Below are positions 1 through 5,803 of a DNA stretch of 7,227 nt, piece after piece (the first letter of the stretch is position 1; the number at the start of each line of letters is the position of its first letter). The stretch is from MGBC163016 sp964469815 (GTDB lineage Bacteria > Actinomycetota > Coriobacteriia > Coriobacteriales > Eggerthellaceae), in contig CAYXZC010000074.1 in NCBI GenBank assembly GCA_964469815.1, positions 1-7,227 on the forward strand. The letters run 5' to 3'. The notes beneath the pieces are model-generated. The model was not told the DNA's origin, made no database searches, and was given only the letters and a program-made list of their open reading frames with translations. The translations under genes and the position numbers were made by a program.

Positions 1-57
1 GTAAATGGGTTACTTTATCACAATCAACATAAACTGTTAGTAAAGCAACCCATTTAC
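1..57. repeat. Long imperfect inverted repeat downstream of hypE
   Basis: Arms 1-17 and 41-57 pair over 17 positions with one mismatch (12/46); the outer 11 bp (GTAAATGGGTT / AACCCATTTAC) are perfect. The loop is about 23 nt. In a minus-strand transcript, the hypE direction, the 12/46 mismatch becomes a G-U wobble, so that RNA could pair along the whole stem. No clear T-tract follows on either side, so it is not a standard intrinsic terminator. The repeat reaches the window edge and may extend further left. It could be a mobile-element end, a REP-like element or an mRNA 3' structure; the sequence does not decide. Confidence 0.6.
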
Positions 58-60
58 CCC

Positions 61-95
61 GTCCCTTTGGGCTGTCCCTTTGGGCTCCTTTGGGC
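61..95. repeat. 13-bp tandem repeat (GTCCCTTTGGGCT), 2.7 copies
   Basis: Two exact copies at 61-73 and 74-86 are followed by a partial copy (CCTTTGGGC, 87-95). Each unit holds CCC-TTT-GGG, which can form a small three-base-loop hairpin. It lies between the hypE stop codon and the long inverted repeat. Read on the minus strand it becomes AGCCCAAAGGGAC repeated, which resembles the REP-like repeats often seen near IS200-like/RAYT transposases; that resemblance is from memory and no transposase is in the window. Confidence 0.65.
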
Positions 96-122
96 GGCTC
101 GAAACGGTTCCTCCGGGTTGCG

Positions 123-1154
123 CTAGCAGATCCTGGGAAGTTGCTCGCCAACTAACATGTCGAGGATGCGCCTGCTTCCGAATGCGGTCTTGAGATAGAC
201 CTTCGAACCGGAATCCGGATTTTCCATAGCACTTACTTCGCCGATGATCGCTGCATCGCTTCCGTACTCGTTCGCACGCATGGCATCAAGGGCAGCGTCG
301 GCCTCATTCGGGGCGACAACGCACACCATCTTTCCCTCATTGGCTACCTGGAACACATCGTATCCGAGCATCTCGCAAGCTCCGCGAACGGCGTCTTTCA
401 CCGGTACGGTTTCCTCTTCGATAGTGATATCCACGCTCGATTGGGCTGCGAGCTCGTTCAGCGTGGAAGCGATCCCGCCGCGCGTGGGATCGCGGAAGCA
501 GCGCGTGTTCGGCGCGGCTTCGAGCACGGATGCTATCAGGTGGTTCAAAGGCGCCGCATCGCTTTGGATGTCGGCCTTGAAGTTGAGCCCTTCGCGGCAG
601 CTCATTATGGTGATGCCGTGATCGCCAAGAGTGCCGCTCACGATCACCTTGTCGCCGGGTTTGCAATTCGCGCCTGAAAGATCGATGCCCGTAGGCACTA
701 TGCCCACGCCACTGGTGTTGATGAAGATGCCGTCGCCATGTCCGCGATTCACCACTTTCGTATCGCCGGTCACGATCTGCACGCCAGCTTCTCGAGCCGC
801 CTCGGCCATGGATGTGCAGATTCGCTTCAGATCATCCATGGGGAAACCCTCTTCGAGGATCATGGCACAGCTCAGGTATTTTGGAACAGCTCCGCTCGTA
901 GCCACGTCGTTCACGGTTCCGCATACAGCCAAACGACCGATATCGCCACCGGGGAAGAAATGCGGGGCCACGACGAAGGAATCGGAGGAGAGGGCCAAGC
1001 GCTCGCCGTCCTTTGGGGAGGGAAGCACCGCTGCATCATCGCCGCGATCGAACTCGGTCGATCCGTAAGCGTTGAGGAACACCTCATCGATGATGCGCTT
1101 CATCATCGAGCCTCCGCTGCCGTGTCCGAGCATTACTTGGGTTTCATCAGACAT
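123..1154 (-). CDS. hypE: HypE, [NiFe]-hydrogenase cyanide-ligand maturase
   Basis: A 343-aa protein of full family length. HypE accepts a carbamoyl group from HypF on its C-terminal cysteine, dehydrates it with ATP to a thiocyanate, and passes the cyanide to the iron held by HypC/HypD; it acts in the cytoplasm. Visible marks are HGSGG at 11-15, the NDVA motif at 82-85, GDTKVV at 130-135, RDPTRGG at 221-227, NEGK at 272-275 and the terminal Pro-Arg-Ile-Cys with the acceptor Cys343. These fit the PurM/SelD-like ATP-binding fold. The ATG at 1154 has a good ribosome site (AAGGGAG about 7 nt upstream). It is the last gene of the leftward unit, 93 nt after nikR. No hypC, hypD or hypF is in the window, so these partners must be elsewhere. 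Confidence 0.96.
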   Translation of the reverse strand: MSDETQVMLGHGSGGSMMKRIIDEVFLNAYGSTEFDRGDDAAVLPSPKDGERLALSSDSFVVAPHFFPGGDIGRLAVCGTVNDVATSGAVPKYLSCAMILEEGFPMDDLKRICTSMAEAAREAGVQIVTGDTKVVNRGHGDGIFINTSGVGIVPTGIDLSGANCKPGDKVIVSGTLGDHGITIMSCREGLNFKADIQSDAAPLNHLIASVLEAAPNTRCFRDPTRGGIASTLNELAAQSSVDITIEEETVPVKDAVRGACEMLGYDVFQVANEGKMVCVVAPNEADAALDAMRANEYGSDAAIIGEVSAMENPDSGSKVYLKTAFGSRRILDMLVGEQLPRIC

Positions 1155-1247
1155 TGGTCTCTCCCTTGGGATTTCGTCTTCATCAATGATATCGTCCGCG
1201 CGAAAAGGACGAACGATAAGGGTCGGTTTCGGATAAGAGGAGCATCC

Positions 1248-1751
1248 TTACGGCCAAGTGACACCATCTATGGTGGTCAAGACGAGCTTGCCGTTTTGAA
1301 CCCCTTTTGTGCCGGAGATGAGGTTCGCGATCTCTTGAACCAGAAGCGTTTCACCTCTAAGGACGATCACTTCCAAACATGTATGGGCATCGACATGCAC
1401 GTGCATGGTCGATACGATATTCTCGAAATAATCGTGCTGGATGGTATGGAGCTTGTCTTGCAGGTCATTGGAGTGGTGGTCATAGACTATGGTCAACGTT
1501 CCCATGACCATGGTGCCCGGGTTTGCGGAGCGCGATTCCACCAGGGCATCGCGCACCAGATCGCGAATTACCTCGCTTCGATTCTTCGCCAATCCACGAT
1601 GTGCGACCAATTCATCGAAGTCCATTAACAAGTCTTCAGGCATCGCGACCGAAAATCGCATAAGGTCGTTGTTGCGTTGCCTTTGATCGCCGTAGATGGC
1701 TTTATGGGCATGAGCTGAGGTGCTCGCTCCTTTTGGGGATATTGCTACCAA
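1248..1751 (-). CDS. nikR: NikR-type nickel-responsive transcriptional regulator
   Basis: A cytoplasmic Ni(II)-dependent DNA-binding regulator. An N-terminal ribbon-helix-helix domain (about residues 31-74, with RSEVIRDLVRDAL forming helix two) is followed by an ACT-like metal-binding/tetramerisation domain. The four square-planar Ni ligands of E. coli NikR (His76, His87, His89, Cys95) align at the same spacing with His106, His117, His119 and Cys125 here, so metal sensing looks intact. The chosen start is a TTG at 1751, with AGGA 6 nt upstream and 8 nt after the stop of the preceding gene, suggesting translational coupling. This gives 167 aa and a 30-residue leader before the usual NikR start, including His14 and His16. 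An ATG at 1661 would give a classical 137-aa NikR but has no well-placed ribosome site. Likely targets are nickel uptake or hydrogenase genes, including its own operon (inference). Confidence 0.9.
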   Translation of the reverse strand: MVAISPKGASTSAHAHKAIYGDQRQRNNDLMRFSVAMPEDLLMDFDELVAHRGLAKNRSEVIRDLVRDALVESRSANPGTMVMGTLTIVYDHHSNDLQDKLHTIQHDYFENIVSTMHVHVDAHTCLEVIVLRGETLLVQEIANLISGTKGVQNGKLVLTTIDGVTWP

Positions 1752-1759
1752 GATGGATC

Positions 1760-2014
1760 CTATACCAGGCTTACGGTCACACCCGCACCGGCTTCGGCAT
1801 CATCCTCGATGGCATCTTTCGCCTCATCGAGAAGAGCGCGCACATCATCGAGCAATGCTTGAGCTGCGTGAAGCTTTTCCGACACGGTGTTGAAGCCGGC
1901 ATCCTCAGCGGTGTGTGCCAGATTGTGAGCCCAGCGACGCTCCAATTTGCAATGATCGTCGATCTGCTCGATCATCATTTCCAGCTGACCGGTATTCACT
2001 CCATTCGTGCACAT
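1760..2014 (-). CDS. Small acidic helical protein of unknown function, upstream of nikR
   Basis: An 84-aa protein I do not recognise. It is predicted almost wholly alpha-helical, with two helix-rich stretches (about 9-38 and 42-72), an acidic second half rich in Asp/Glu/Ala, and His/Cys residues in the first half (Cys2, His21, Cys22, His30, His34). There is no signal peptide or membrane segment. The ATG at 2014 has AAAGGA about 7 nt upstream. It is the first gene of the leftward unit and ends 8 nt before the nikR TTG; the nikR ribosome site overlaps its TAG stop, so the two are probably co-transcribed and coupled. A role in nickel handling or hydrogenase maturation is only inference from position. 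Confidence 0.7.
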   Translation of the reverse strand: MCTNGVNTGQLEMMIEQIDDHCKLERRWAHNLAHTAEDAGFNTVSEKLHAAQALLDDVRALLDEAKDAIEDDAEAGAGVTVSLV

Positions 2015-2062
2015 GGCCTATCCTTTCATCTCGCCGTTGAAGAACGATCTTGCTTTGGCGAA

Positions 2063-2092
2063 TTTGGTTTGCTGCATTGTGACTGATATGAT
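2063..2092 (+). promoter_or_regulatory. Candidate sigma-70-type promoter for the 2152 gene
   Basis: TTGGTT at 2063-2068 and TATGAT at 2087-2092 are separated by 18 nt. The -10 matches consensus at five of six positions and the -35 is weaker. Transcription would start near 2099 and leave a leader of about 50 nt. The -10 lies inside the palindrome at 2083-2110. Confidence 0.35.
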
Positions 2093-2110
2093 TGTTTTAA
2101 TACGTATCGG
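2083..2110. promoter_or_regulatory. Imperfect palindrome in divergent promoter, possible NikR operator
   Basis: CTGATATG (2083-2090) and CGTATCGG (2103-2110) are inverted with six of eight positions matching, spaced by 12 nt, 28 bp in all. It lies between the divergent start of the nikR unit and the 2152 gene and covers the candidate -10 of the latter. NikR operators in other bacteria are spaced palindromes of similar overall length, but the half-sites here are not the E. coli GTATGA/TCATAC form. Assignment to NikR is inference. Confidence 0.3.
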
Positions 2111-2151
2111 TTCCGAATTCAAGCAAATCCTAAGAGATGCAGGGTATCGGT

Positions 2152-2622
2152 GTGAACAATCCCGTGAATAGTAACATTTATGCTTTCGATGCGGCAAGCG
2201 TTCTGGAGAAGTATCCTCATTTTGTCCATGGCGATGCGAATTGCACGATCCTTGTCGTGAGCAAGCAGAAGTTGGGAGAAACCGCGCGCGATGCGATTTG
2301 CAAGTCGGTCGATAGATTGGGTTTCGGGGCGCATGCCTGTGCATGGGTGGTTTTGAGCTCTTCGGAAGCTGATGGGAAGCTGTCTTCGGATGATCTTCTT
2401 GAAATGATAGAGGGGATCGATCCTGTGTCCATCGTGGCTTGCGATGCTGCTTCATTGGATTCGGTAGGCAGGGCATACGGACTGGAGCTTGAAGCAGATG
2501 CCGTTGATCGCGCGAGGGGGCGCTCGGTCATAGCGTTCAACGATTTCGAGAGCATGCTGAATGATAAAGACTCCAAGCAAAGGGCTTGGAGTCTTTTGAA
2601 GAAGCTTATTCCTGCAAGATGA
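2152..2622 (+). CDS. Conserved-looking protein of unknown function
   Basis: A 156-aa protein from the GTG at 2152; I do not recognise the family. It alternates hydrophobic strands (about 32-37 TILVVS, 63-70 CAWVVLSS, 92-96 VSIVA, 125-129 SVIAF) with helices, ending in a Lys/Arg-rich helix (about 140-152), as expected of a small cytoplasmic alpha/beta domain. No signal peptide, membrane segment or recognised catalytic motif is seen. GTG is preferred because AGGG lies 7 nt upstream; an in-frame ATG at 2137 (161 aa) has only AAGAG immediately before it. It is transcribed alone, divergent from the nikR unit and convergent with the phosphohexomutase gene. Its last codons carry a terminator-like hairpin (2566-2597), and the stop codon sits inside a second hairpin, which is unusual for a normal gene end. 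Confidence 0.75.
   Translation: MNNPVNSNIYAFDAASVLEKYPHFVHGDANCTILVVSKQKLGETARDAICKSVDRLGFGAHACAWVVLSSSEADGKLSSDDLLEMIEGIDPVSIVACDAASLDSVGRAYGLELEADAVDRARGRSVIAFNDFESMLNDKDSKQRAWSLLKKLIPAR
2566..2597 (+). terminator. Terminator-like hairpin inside the 3' end of the coding sequence
   Basis: A perfect 12-bp stem, AAAGACTCCAAG (2566-2577) with CTTGGAGTCTTT (2585-2596), has a 7-nt loop and ends in TTTT. It has the shape of an intrinsic terminator but lies about 25-55 nt before the stop codon of the same gene. On the minus strand it is followed by a weaker T-run and could also stop transcription coming from the phosphohexomutase gene. Confidence 0.6.
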
Positions 2623-2641
2623 TATTCATATCATCTTGCAG
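2612..2641. terminator. Perfect hairpin over the stop codon, between convergent genes
   Basis: CTGCAAGATGATAT (2612-2625) and ATATCATCTTGCAG (2628-2641) form a 14-bp perfect inverted repeat with a minimal 2-nt spacer (realistically a 4-nt loop). It contains the TGA stop at 2620-2622. It lacks a T-tract on both strands, so it may be a bidirectional stop or an mRNA 3'-end stabiliser in place of a classical terminator. Confidence 0.5.
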
Positions 2642-2694
2642 CTGATGCAGCGTCAGGAGCCACGTCAGGATGGAATGCCGCTTTGGATCTCAAT

Positions 2695-4227
2695 TCAAAG
2701 CGGGCGAACAATAATGCCCTCGGCCCAATCCAGAAGCTCGTTCACCTCGTCGGTCGTTTCCGCTTCTGCATAGATCCGCACCAATGGCTCGGTTCCGCTC
2801 GGGCGCATCATCACCCAAGCATCGCCTTCAAGGGTGAACTTCACGCCATCGCGCCTGTCGGTGTCGACCACCTTCTTGCCAAGTATCTCTGTGGGAGCGA
2901 ATTCGGGGATGGTGGTTCCGGTGAAGGCGGCCATCTGCTCATCGGTAACGGTAAGGCCGCGTCGTGTGAACTCCAGCGTGCCATATTCATCGAGCATCTC
3001 ATCCACGAGCGTTCCCAGGTCTTTGCCGGATTGTGCCATCATCTCTGTGAGCAAGAGCGCCATCAGAAGGCCATCGCGTTCCTTCACGTGTCCCGGAAGC
3101 CCGATGCCACCGGACTCCTCGCCACCGATCATCACGCCGCCTTTTTCCATCTCGCCATAGATCCATTTGAATCCGACGGGCGTTTGGATGTACTCAAGGC
3201 CAAGCTTGCGGCACAGGCGATCGAGCAGCGCCGATGCGGTTATCGTGGAGACCACCTTGCCGCTTTCGCCGCGCTCGACCATATGCTGCGTCACGAGCGC
3301 TATGACACGATGTGGGTTCACGAAGTTGCCGCGCGAATCGCCGGCACTTATACGGTCGGCATCACCATCGTTGATGAAGAGCGCATCGTATCCGAGCTCT
3401 TTGACCTTGGCGAGCCCGCGGTCGACCCAAGGTGGAATAGGCTCGGGGTGAAGACCGTCGAAGGTCGGATCCTCTGCATTGTCGATCTCGCAGACCTCCA
3501 CTCCCATATCGCGCAGAAGATTCGCCAGATAAATGCGCCCAGCGCCGAAGAGCGGGTCAACGACCACGTGAAGGCCGGCGTTCTTGATGGCATCCACATC
3601 CACGATCTCGCGAAGCGCCGCAAGATATGGCGTCATGAGGTCGACCTCGTTGACGGGCTTGGTCTCTGCACGCTGAACGGGGTTGAGGCTTGTGAGCGGT
3701 TTGCCCGCATCAACGGCCTCTTTGATCTGTTCGAGAGAGAGGTTCGCAAATGCGTTTATGGCCGGATCGTCGATCTCGTCTGTCTCGGTGATATGGGCAG
3801 CCATGGTCTCTTCAACGATATCGGTGAATTCCTTCGGACTGGCACCGCCGTCTTGCATGCGCAACTTGATGCCGAGGTATTCCGCTGGGTTGTGAGAGCT
3901 CGTGAGCATGATGCCGCCCACAGCTTCATCATCATGTGCGACCGACCAGCAAAGTGCAGGGGTTGGGCAATAGGTGTCGGTCACCTTCACATCGAAGCCG
4001 TATTCGGACGCCACAGCTGCTGCAAGCATGGCGTAGTAATGCGCATCGAGCCTGCAATCATGGCCGATGTACAGCACGCCGGGATCTTCCGGATGTCTGC
4101 CGTTCTCTATGGCTTCCTGTTGAAAGACTTGAGCTGCAGCGCTTGTGACGCGGACAACATTTGGTATGGTGAAGTCCTCGCCGATGATGGCGCGCCAACC
4201 GTCCGTTCCGAAATGGATGTCGCTCAT
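2695..4227 (-). CDS. Phosphoglucomutase/phosphomannomutase (alpha-D-phosphohexomutase)
   Basis: A 510-aa cytoplasmic enzyme that interconverts sugar 1- and 6-phosphates through a phosphoserine and a glucose/mannose-1,6-bisphosphate intermediate, feeding cell-wall and capsule precursors or glycogen metabolism. All four family signatures are present: N-terminal GTDGWR at 7-12; the phosphoserine loop TSSHNP at 109-114 with Ser111 as the phosphorylated residue; the Mg2+ loop DGDADR at 287-292; the sugar-specificity loop GGEESGG at 368-374; and the phosphate-binding RPSGTEP at 475-481. The phosphoserine loop has Ser where Ala is common (TASHNP). The length and the GTDGWRAII opening fit the bacterial PGM-like subgroup better than long PgmA/Pgm enzymes; sugar preference cannot be read from the sequence. 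The ATG at 4227 has an excellent AGGAGG ribosome site 5 nt upstream. It is convergent with the 2152 gene and appears monocistronic. Confidence 0.95.
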   Translation of the reverse strand: MSDIHFGTDGWRAIIGEDFTIPNVVRVTSAAAQVFQQEAIENGRHPEDPGVLYIGHDCRLDAHYYAMLAAAVASEYGFDVKVTDTYCPTPALCWSVAHDDEAVGGIMLTSSHNPAEYLGIKLRMQDGGASPKEFTDIVEETMAAHITETDEIDDPAINAFANLSLEQIKEAVDAGKPLTSLNPVQRAETKPVNEVDLMTPYLAALREIVDVDAIKNAGLHVVVDPLFGAGRIYLANLLRDMGVEVCEIDNAEDPTFDGLHPEPIPPWVDRGLAKVKELGYDALFINDGDADRISAGDSRGNFVNPHRVIALVTQHMVERGESGKVVSTITASALLDRLCRKLGLEYIQTPVGFKWIYGEMEKGGVMIGGEESGGIGLPGHVKERDGLLMALLLTEMMAQSGKDLGTLVDEMLDEYGTLEFTRRGLTVTDEQMAAFTGTTIPEFAPTEILGKKVVDTDRRDGVKFTLEGDAWVMMRPSGTEPLVRIYAEAETTDEVNELLDWAEGIIVRPL

Positions 4228-4337
4228 TGTTCCTCCTGAATGCGCTTGGATCTGCGTTCTAGTTTGGGGCGATTTTAGTATCTCATTGTATCGCAGTGCA
4301 GACCTTCAGGTGTTTCTGAATACCTCATGAGCACACC

Positions 4338-4460
4338 GCGTAGTGGGCGGATGAAATCGCCCTTTTGTGGGCGGTTAAATGTGGCAGGTTAAAACCTGCC
4401 ACTACGCATAGGTCGAAACTTACCCTCCCCAATTGTGTAGTGGGCGCATCAAGATCGCCC
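4338..4460. repeat. Hairpin cluster with repeated GTAGTGGGCG motif
   Basis: GTAGTGGGCG occurs at 4340-4349 and 4437-4446, each followed after 6-7 nt by ATCGCCCT, so each copy forms a GGGCG/CGCCC hairpin (4345-4349 with 4358-4362, and 4442-4446 with 4456-4460). Between them is a perfect 10-bp inverted repeat, GTGGCAGGTT (4381-4390) with AACCTGCCAC (4393-4402). The flanks GCGTA (4338-4342) and TACGC (4403-4407) can close a three-way junction over two of the hairpins. It may be an intergenic repeat element or a structured RNA; no known riboswitch is recognised. Confidence 0.5.
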
Positions 4461-4489
4461 TCTCGGGGTTCGATCCCCAGTAGCCGTCT
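4461..4489 (+). other. tRNA 3'-end-like relic (T-arm), possible attachment-site remnant
   Basis: CGGGGTTCGATCCCCAG (4464-4480) has the TTCGATC loop of a tRNA T-arm with three good G-C pairs, a G-A clash and a closing C-G pair; TAGCCGTCT follows as an acceptor-like 3' strand. A matching 5' acceptor strand (ACGGCTA or similar) is absent upstream, and no D- or anticodon arm can be folded. It is therefore not a functional tRNA. Prophages and islands often leave duplicated tRNA 3' ends at their borders, so an att remnant is plausible; chance resemblance is possible. Confidence 0.35.
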
Positions 4490-4499
4490 ATAAAATAAA

Positions 4500-4524
4500 A
4501 AAAGTTGGCACAAAGCCAACTTTT
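4500..4524 (-). terminator. Intrinsic terminator of the leftward lysis operon
   Basis: AAAAGTTGGC (4500-4509) pairs perfectly with GCCAACTTTT (4515-4524) around a 5-nt loop. On the minus strand the stem is followed by a long T-rich run (complement of 4491-4503), a textbook Rho-independent terminator about 110 nt after the endolysin stop. In the plus direction the T-run is short, so activity there would be weaker. Confidence 0.8.
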
Positions 4525-4531
4525 ATGATTT

Positions 4532-4654
4532 ATGGTGGAGCATAGGAACATTAGAGCGAACACCTCACGAGTTCGCTATGAAAGAGGGAACCGATACTAC
4601 GTGGCATGGCGCGCTATCGTGGTGATTGCTCGAATTACGCCGCCTGTTTATTAA
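4532..4654 (+). pseudogene. Possible N-terminal remnant of a second tyrosine recombinase
   Basis: An open stretch of 40 codons begins at ATG 4532 and ends at TAA 4652-4654. Its residues 16-27 (YERGNRYYVAWR) resemble the basic beta-strand opening found in many phage integrases (the KRGNRWYVRW type). The resemblance stops near 4612, and beyond 4634 the frame is antisense to the endolysin gene, so the rest would be lost. There is no good ribosome site. If real, it is the first 25-30 codons of an integrase next to a tRNA-like relic, the classical island layout, cut off by the lysis cassette. The match is short and made by eye, so chance is a serious alternative. Confidence 0.25.
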
Positions 4655-5480
4655 GCCACGTTTGCCATTCTCCGACCATGTCTGATGGATCAGAAACAAA
4701 GCCATCGGTCGTTGTGCCTAGGAAGGATTGCTGACCTATACAACTATTACGGCCATAGTATCTATCGCGCTTTACGCCTACAAGCTCTTGGATGGCTAAG
4801 ATAAGATCCGATCCGCCTTTGCCTATCATCCAAGTGTTGGTCTGCAATCCTCCACGGTTGATGGCGCGAAGATCTCCTGCATCCTGACCCGATATGAGAC
4901 CGTCAGGAGTGGTGCCTAGTACTAGCTGGCTCTTCATTGTGGTGGCCGGTCCCCACCACTTATCCACTCGAAGTAGCTTGACTTGCAGAACCTCGGTCGG
5001 GTTCTCGGAAGGCTTTACGCTATAGTCTGGCCGCATGCCGCCGCAAATGTTCTTATAGTACCGGACGCGGCGAGCGACTTGTCCGTTGTTCGTGTTGCCC
5101 TCGATCGTGCCCATGCGACCCTTGGCCGGTTCATTCCACTCCACAATTCCAACATGATCGTCAGTGCCGTCAAGATTCCAGTCGAACAGTACAATGTCTC
5201 CTGCGATCATCTGTCCAGCCTTGAGGGTCTGATGGTTATGGATAGCAGGGCAATAAGCGGACGGAAAACCTGCGCATACTATACCCGCCTTCCAGAGACA
5301 CCATGAGACGAACATCGCGCAGTATGGCACGCCAGATGCGCCATAGTTATAGTTTGTGTTGTCACGATCAACATTCGACTCGTACCAACGGCCATATTTG
5401 GTCCCGGCTTGCGGATCGGTCCATCTGGAGTAACCGATCTCGGCTGCTGCTACCGCTATGAGATCTTGCGCGCTAGACAT
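4635..5480 (-). CDS. CHAP-domain phage endolysin with tandem C-terminal repeats
   Basis: A 281-aa peptidoglycan hydrolase. An N-terminal CHAP (NlpC/P60-like) amidase/endopeptidase domain (about 1-152) shows the catalytic Cys54 in VPYCAMFVSW, His109 in DHVGIVEW and the polar partner region IEGNTN (126-131). After a short linker, two related repeats (about 168-198 with WWGPATTMKSQLVLGTTPDG, and 235-265 with YYGRNSCIGQQSFLGTTTDG) form a probable cell-wall-binding part. There is no signal peptide, so release depends on the holin made upstream. Its ATG is 5 nt after the holin stop, and its ribosome site (AAGGA) lies within the last holin codons, implying coupled translation. It is the last gene of the cassette, ending about 110 nt before a strong terminator. 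The bond cleaved, amide or peptide, cannot be told from sequence alone. Confidence 0.9.
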   Translation of the reverse strand: MSSAQDLIAVAAAEIGYSRWTDPQAGTKYGRWYESNVDRDNTNYNYGASGVPYCAMFVSWCLWKAGIVCAGFPSAYCPAIHNHQTLKAGQMIAGDIVLFDWNLDGTDDHVGIVEWNEPAKGRMGTIEGNTNNGQVARRVRYYKNICGGMRPDYSVKPSENPTEVLQVKLLRVDKWWGPATTMKSQLVLGTTPDGLISGQDAGDLRAINRGGLQTNTWMIGKGGSDLILAIQELVGVKRDRYYGRNSCIGQQSFLGTTTDGFVSDPSDMVGEWQTWLNKQAA

Positions 5481-5485
5481 AAGAC

Positions 5486-5791
5486 TTATTCCTTGGAGCT
5501 AATAGAAACGTCTGCGAGAGCATCGAGCCACTTGCTCGTTATTCCTACGGCTCGATATGCTGCGTAAGCCACCTGTACGCCACCAACGGCCGCAAAGAGG
5601 CATGTGGCCCATGCCGCTGGTGTGGTGGGGATGCCCCCTACGAAACCGCATATGAGACCTGCCATCAGCGATACGCAGATCGCGAGCCATCGGGCGGCGT
5701 TGCCTGTGATCGCTTCGTGCTTGATGAGCTGCACTCCAAAGGGCACTATGAGCGATGCCACAACAATTGCTAATGCTTCTAATCCTGTCAT
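5486..5791 (-). CDS. Small three-TM membrane protein, probable holin
   Basis: A 101-aa hydrophobic protein with three likely membrane helices (about 5-22, 33-53 and 58-80) and a short charged C-terminal tail. Size, topology and position directly before the endolysin match phage holins, which assemble in the cytoplasmic membrane and open it at a set time to release the lysin. I cannot name the holin family from motifs. The ATG at 5791 follows a good AAGGAAG ribosome site and lies 12 nt after the stop of the XhlA-like gene. Its stop overlaps the endolysin translation-initiation region. Membrane-helix limits are estimates by eye. Confidence 0.78.
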   Translation of the reverse strand: MTGLEALAIVVASLIVPFGVQLIKHEAITGNAARWLAICVSLMAGLICGFVGGIPTTPAAWATCLFAAVGGVQVAYAAYRAVGITSKWLDALADVSISSKE

Positions 5792-5803
5792 TATTCTTCC
5801 TTT

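Larger units (their letters stand above)
4228..4634. other. Structured, mostly non-coding host-phage junction
   Basis: About 400 bases with no convincing intact gene. From left to right they hold the leader of the phosphohexomutase gene (its AGGAGG site, with no strong promoter seen), a small inverted repeat near 4305-4325, a hairpin cluster with a repeated GTAGTGGGCG motif (4338-4460), a tRNA T-arm-like relic (4461-4489), a strong terminator (4500-4524), a 7-bp inverted repeat (AGCGAAC 4555-4561 / GTTCGCT 4571-4577), and a short open stretch resembling an integrase N-terminus (4532-4612). Hairpins, tRNA-like sequence and gene fragments together suit an integration hot spot. Confidence 0.55.

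Noticed and set aside
1190..1215. Hairpin TCGTCC/GGACGA between nikR and hypE as a terminator
   Set aside because: The stem is only 6 bp and no T-tract follows on the minus strand; hypE is more likely co-transcribed with nikR.
738..1628. Plus-strand open frame of 296 codons opposite hypE and nikR
   Set aside because: It spans two well-recognised genes on the other strand and the gap between them and shows no family features.
2683..4239. Plus-strand open frame of 518 codons opposite the phosphohexomutase gene
   Set aside because: It is a shadow frame produced by the codon bias of the real gene on the other strand; the minus-strand protein has all family motifs and a perfect ribosome site.
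4285..4290. Minus-strand TACAAT as -10 of the phosphohexomutase promoter
   Set aside because: The -10 is good but no acceptable -35 lies 16-18 nt upstream, so I do not call a promoter.
4404..4490. Complete tRNA gene
   Set aside because: Only the T-arm and an acceptor-like 3' strand are seen; no matching 5' acceptor strand, D-arm or anticodon arm can be placed.
4325..4519. Minus-strand open frame of 64 codons
   Set aside because: It starts within the terminator hairpin and crosses repeats; its GIEPRE stretch is the antisense reading of the tRNA-like T-arm. No ribosome site fits.
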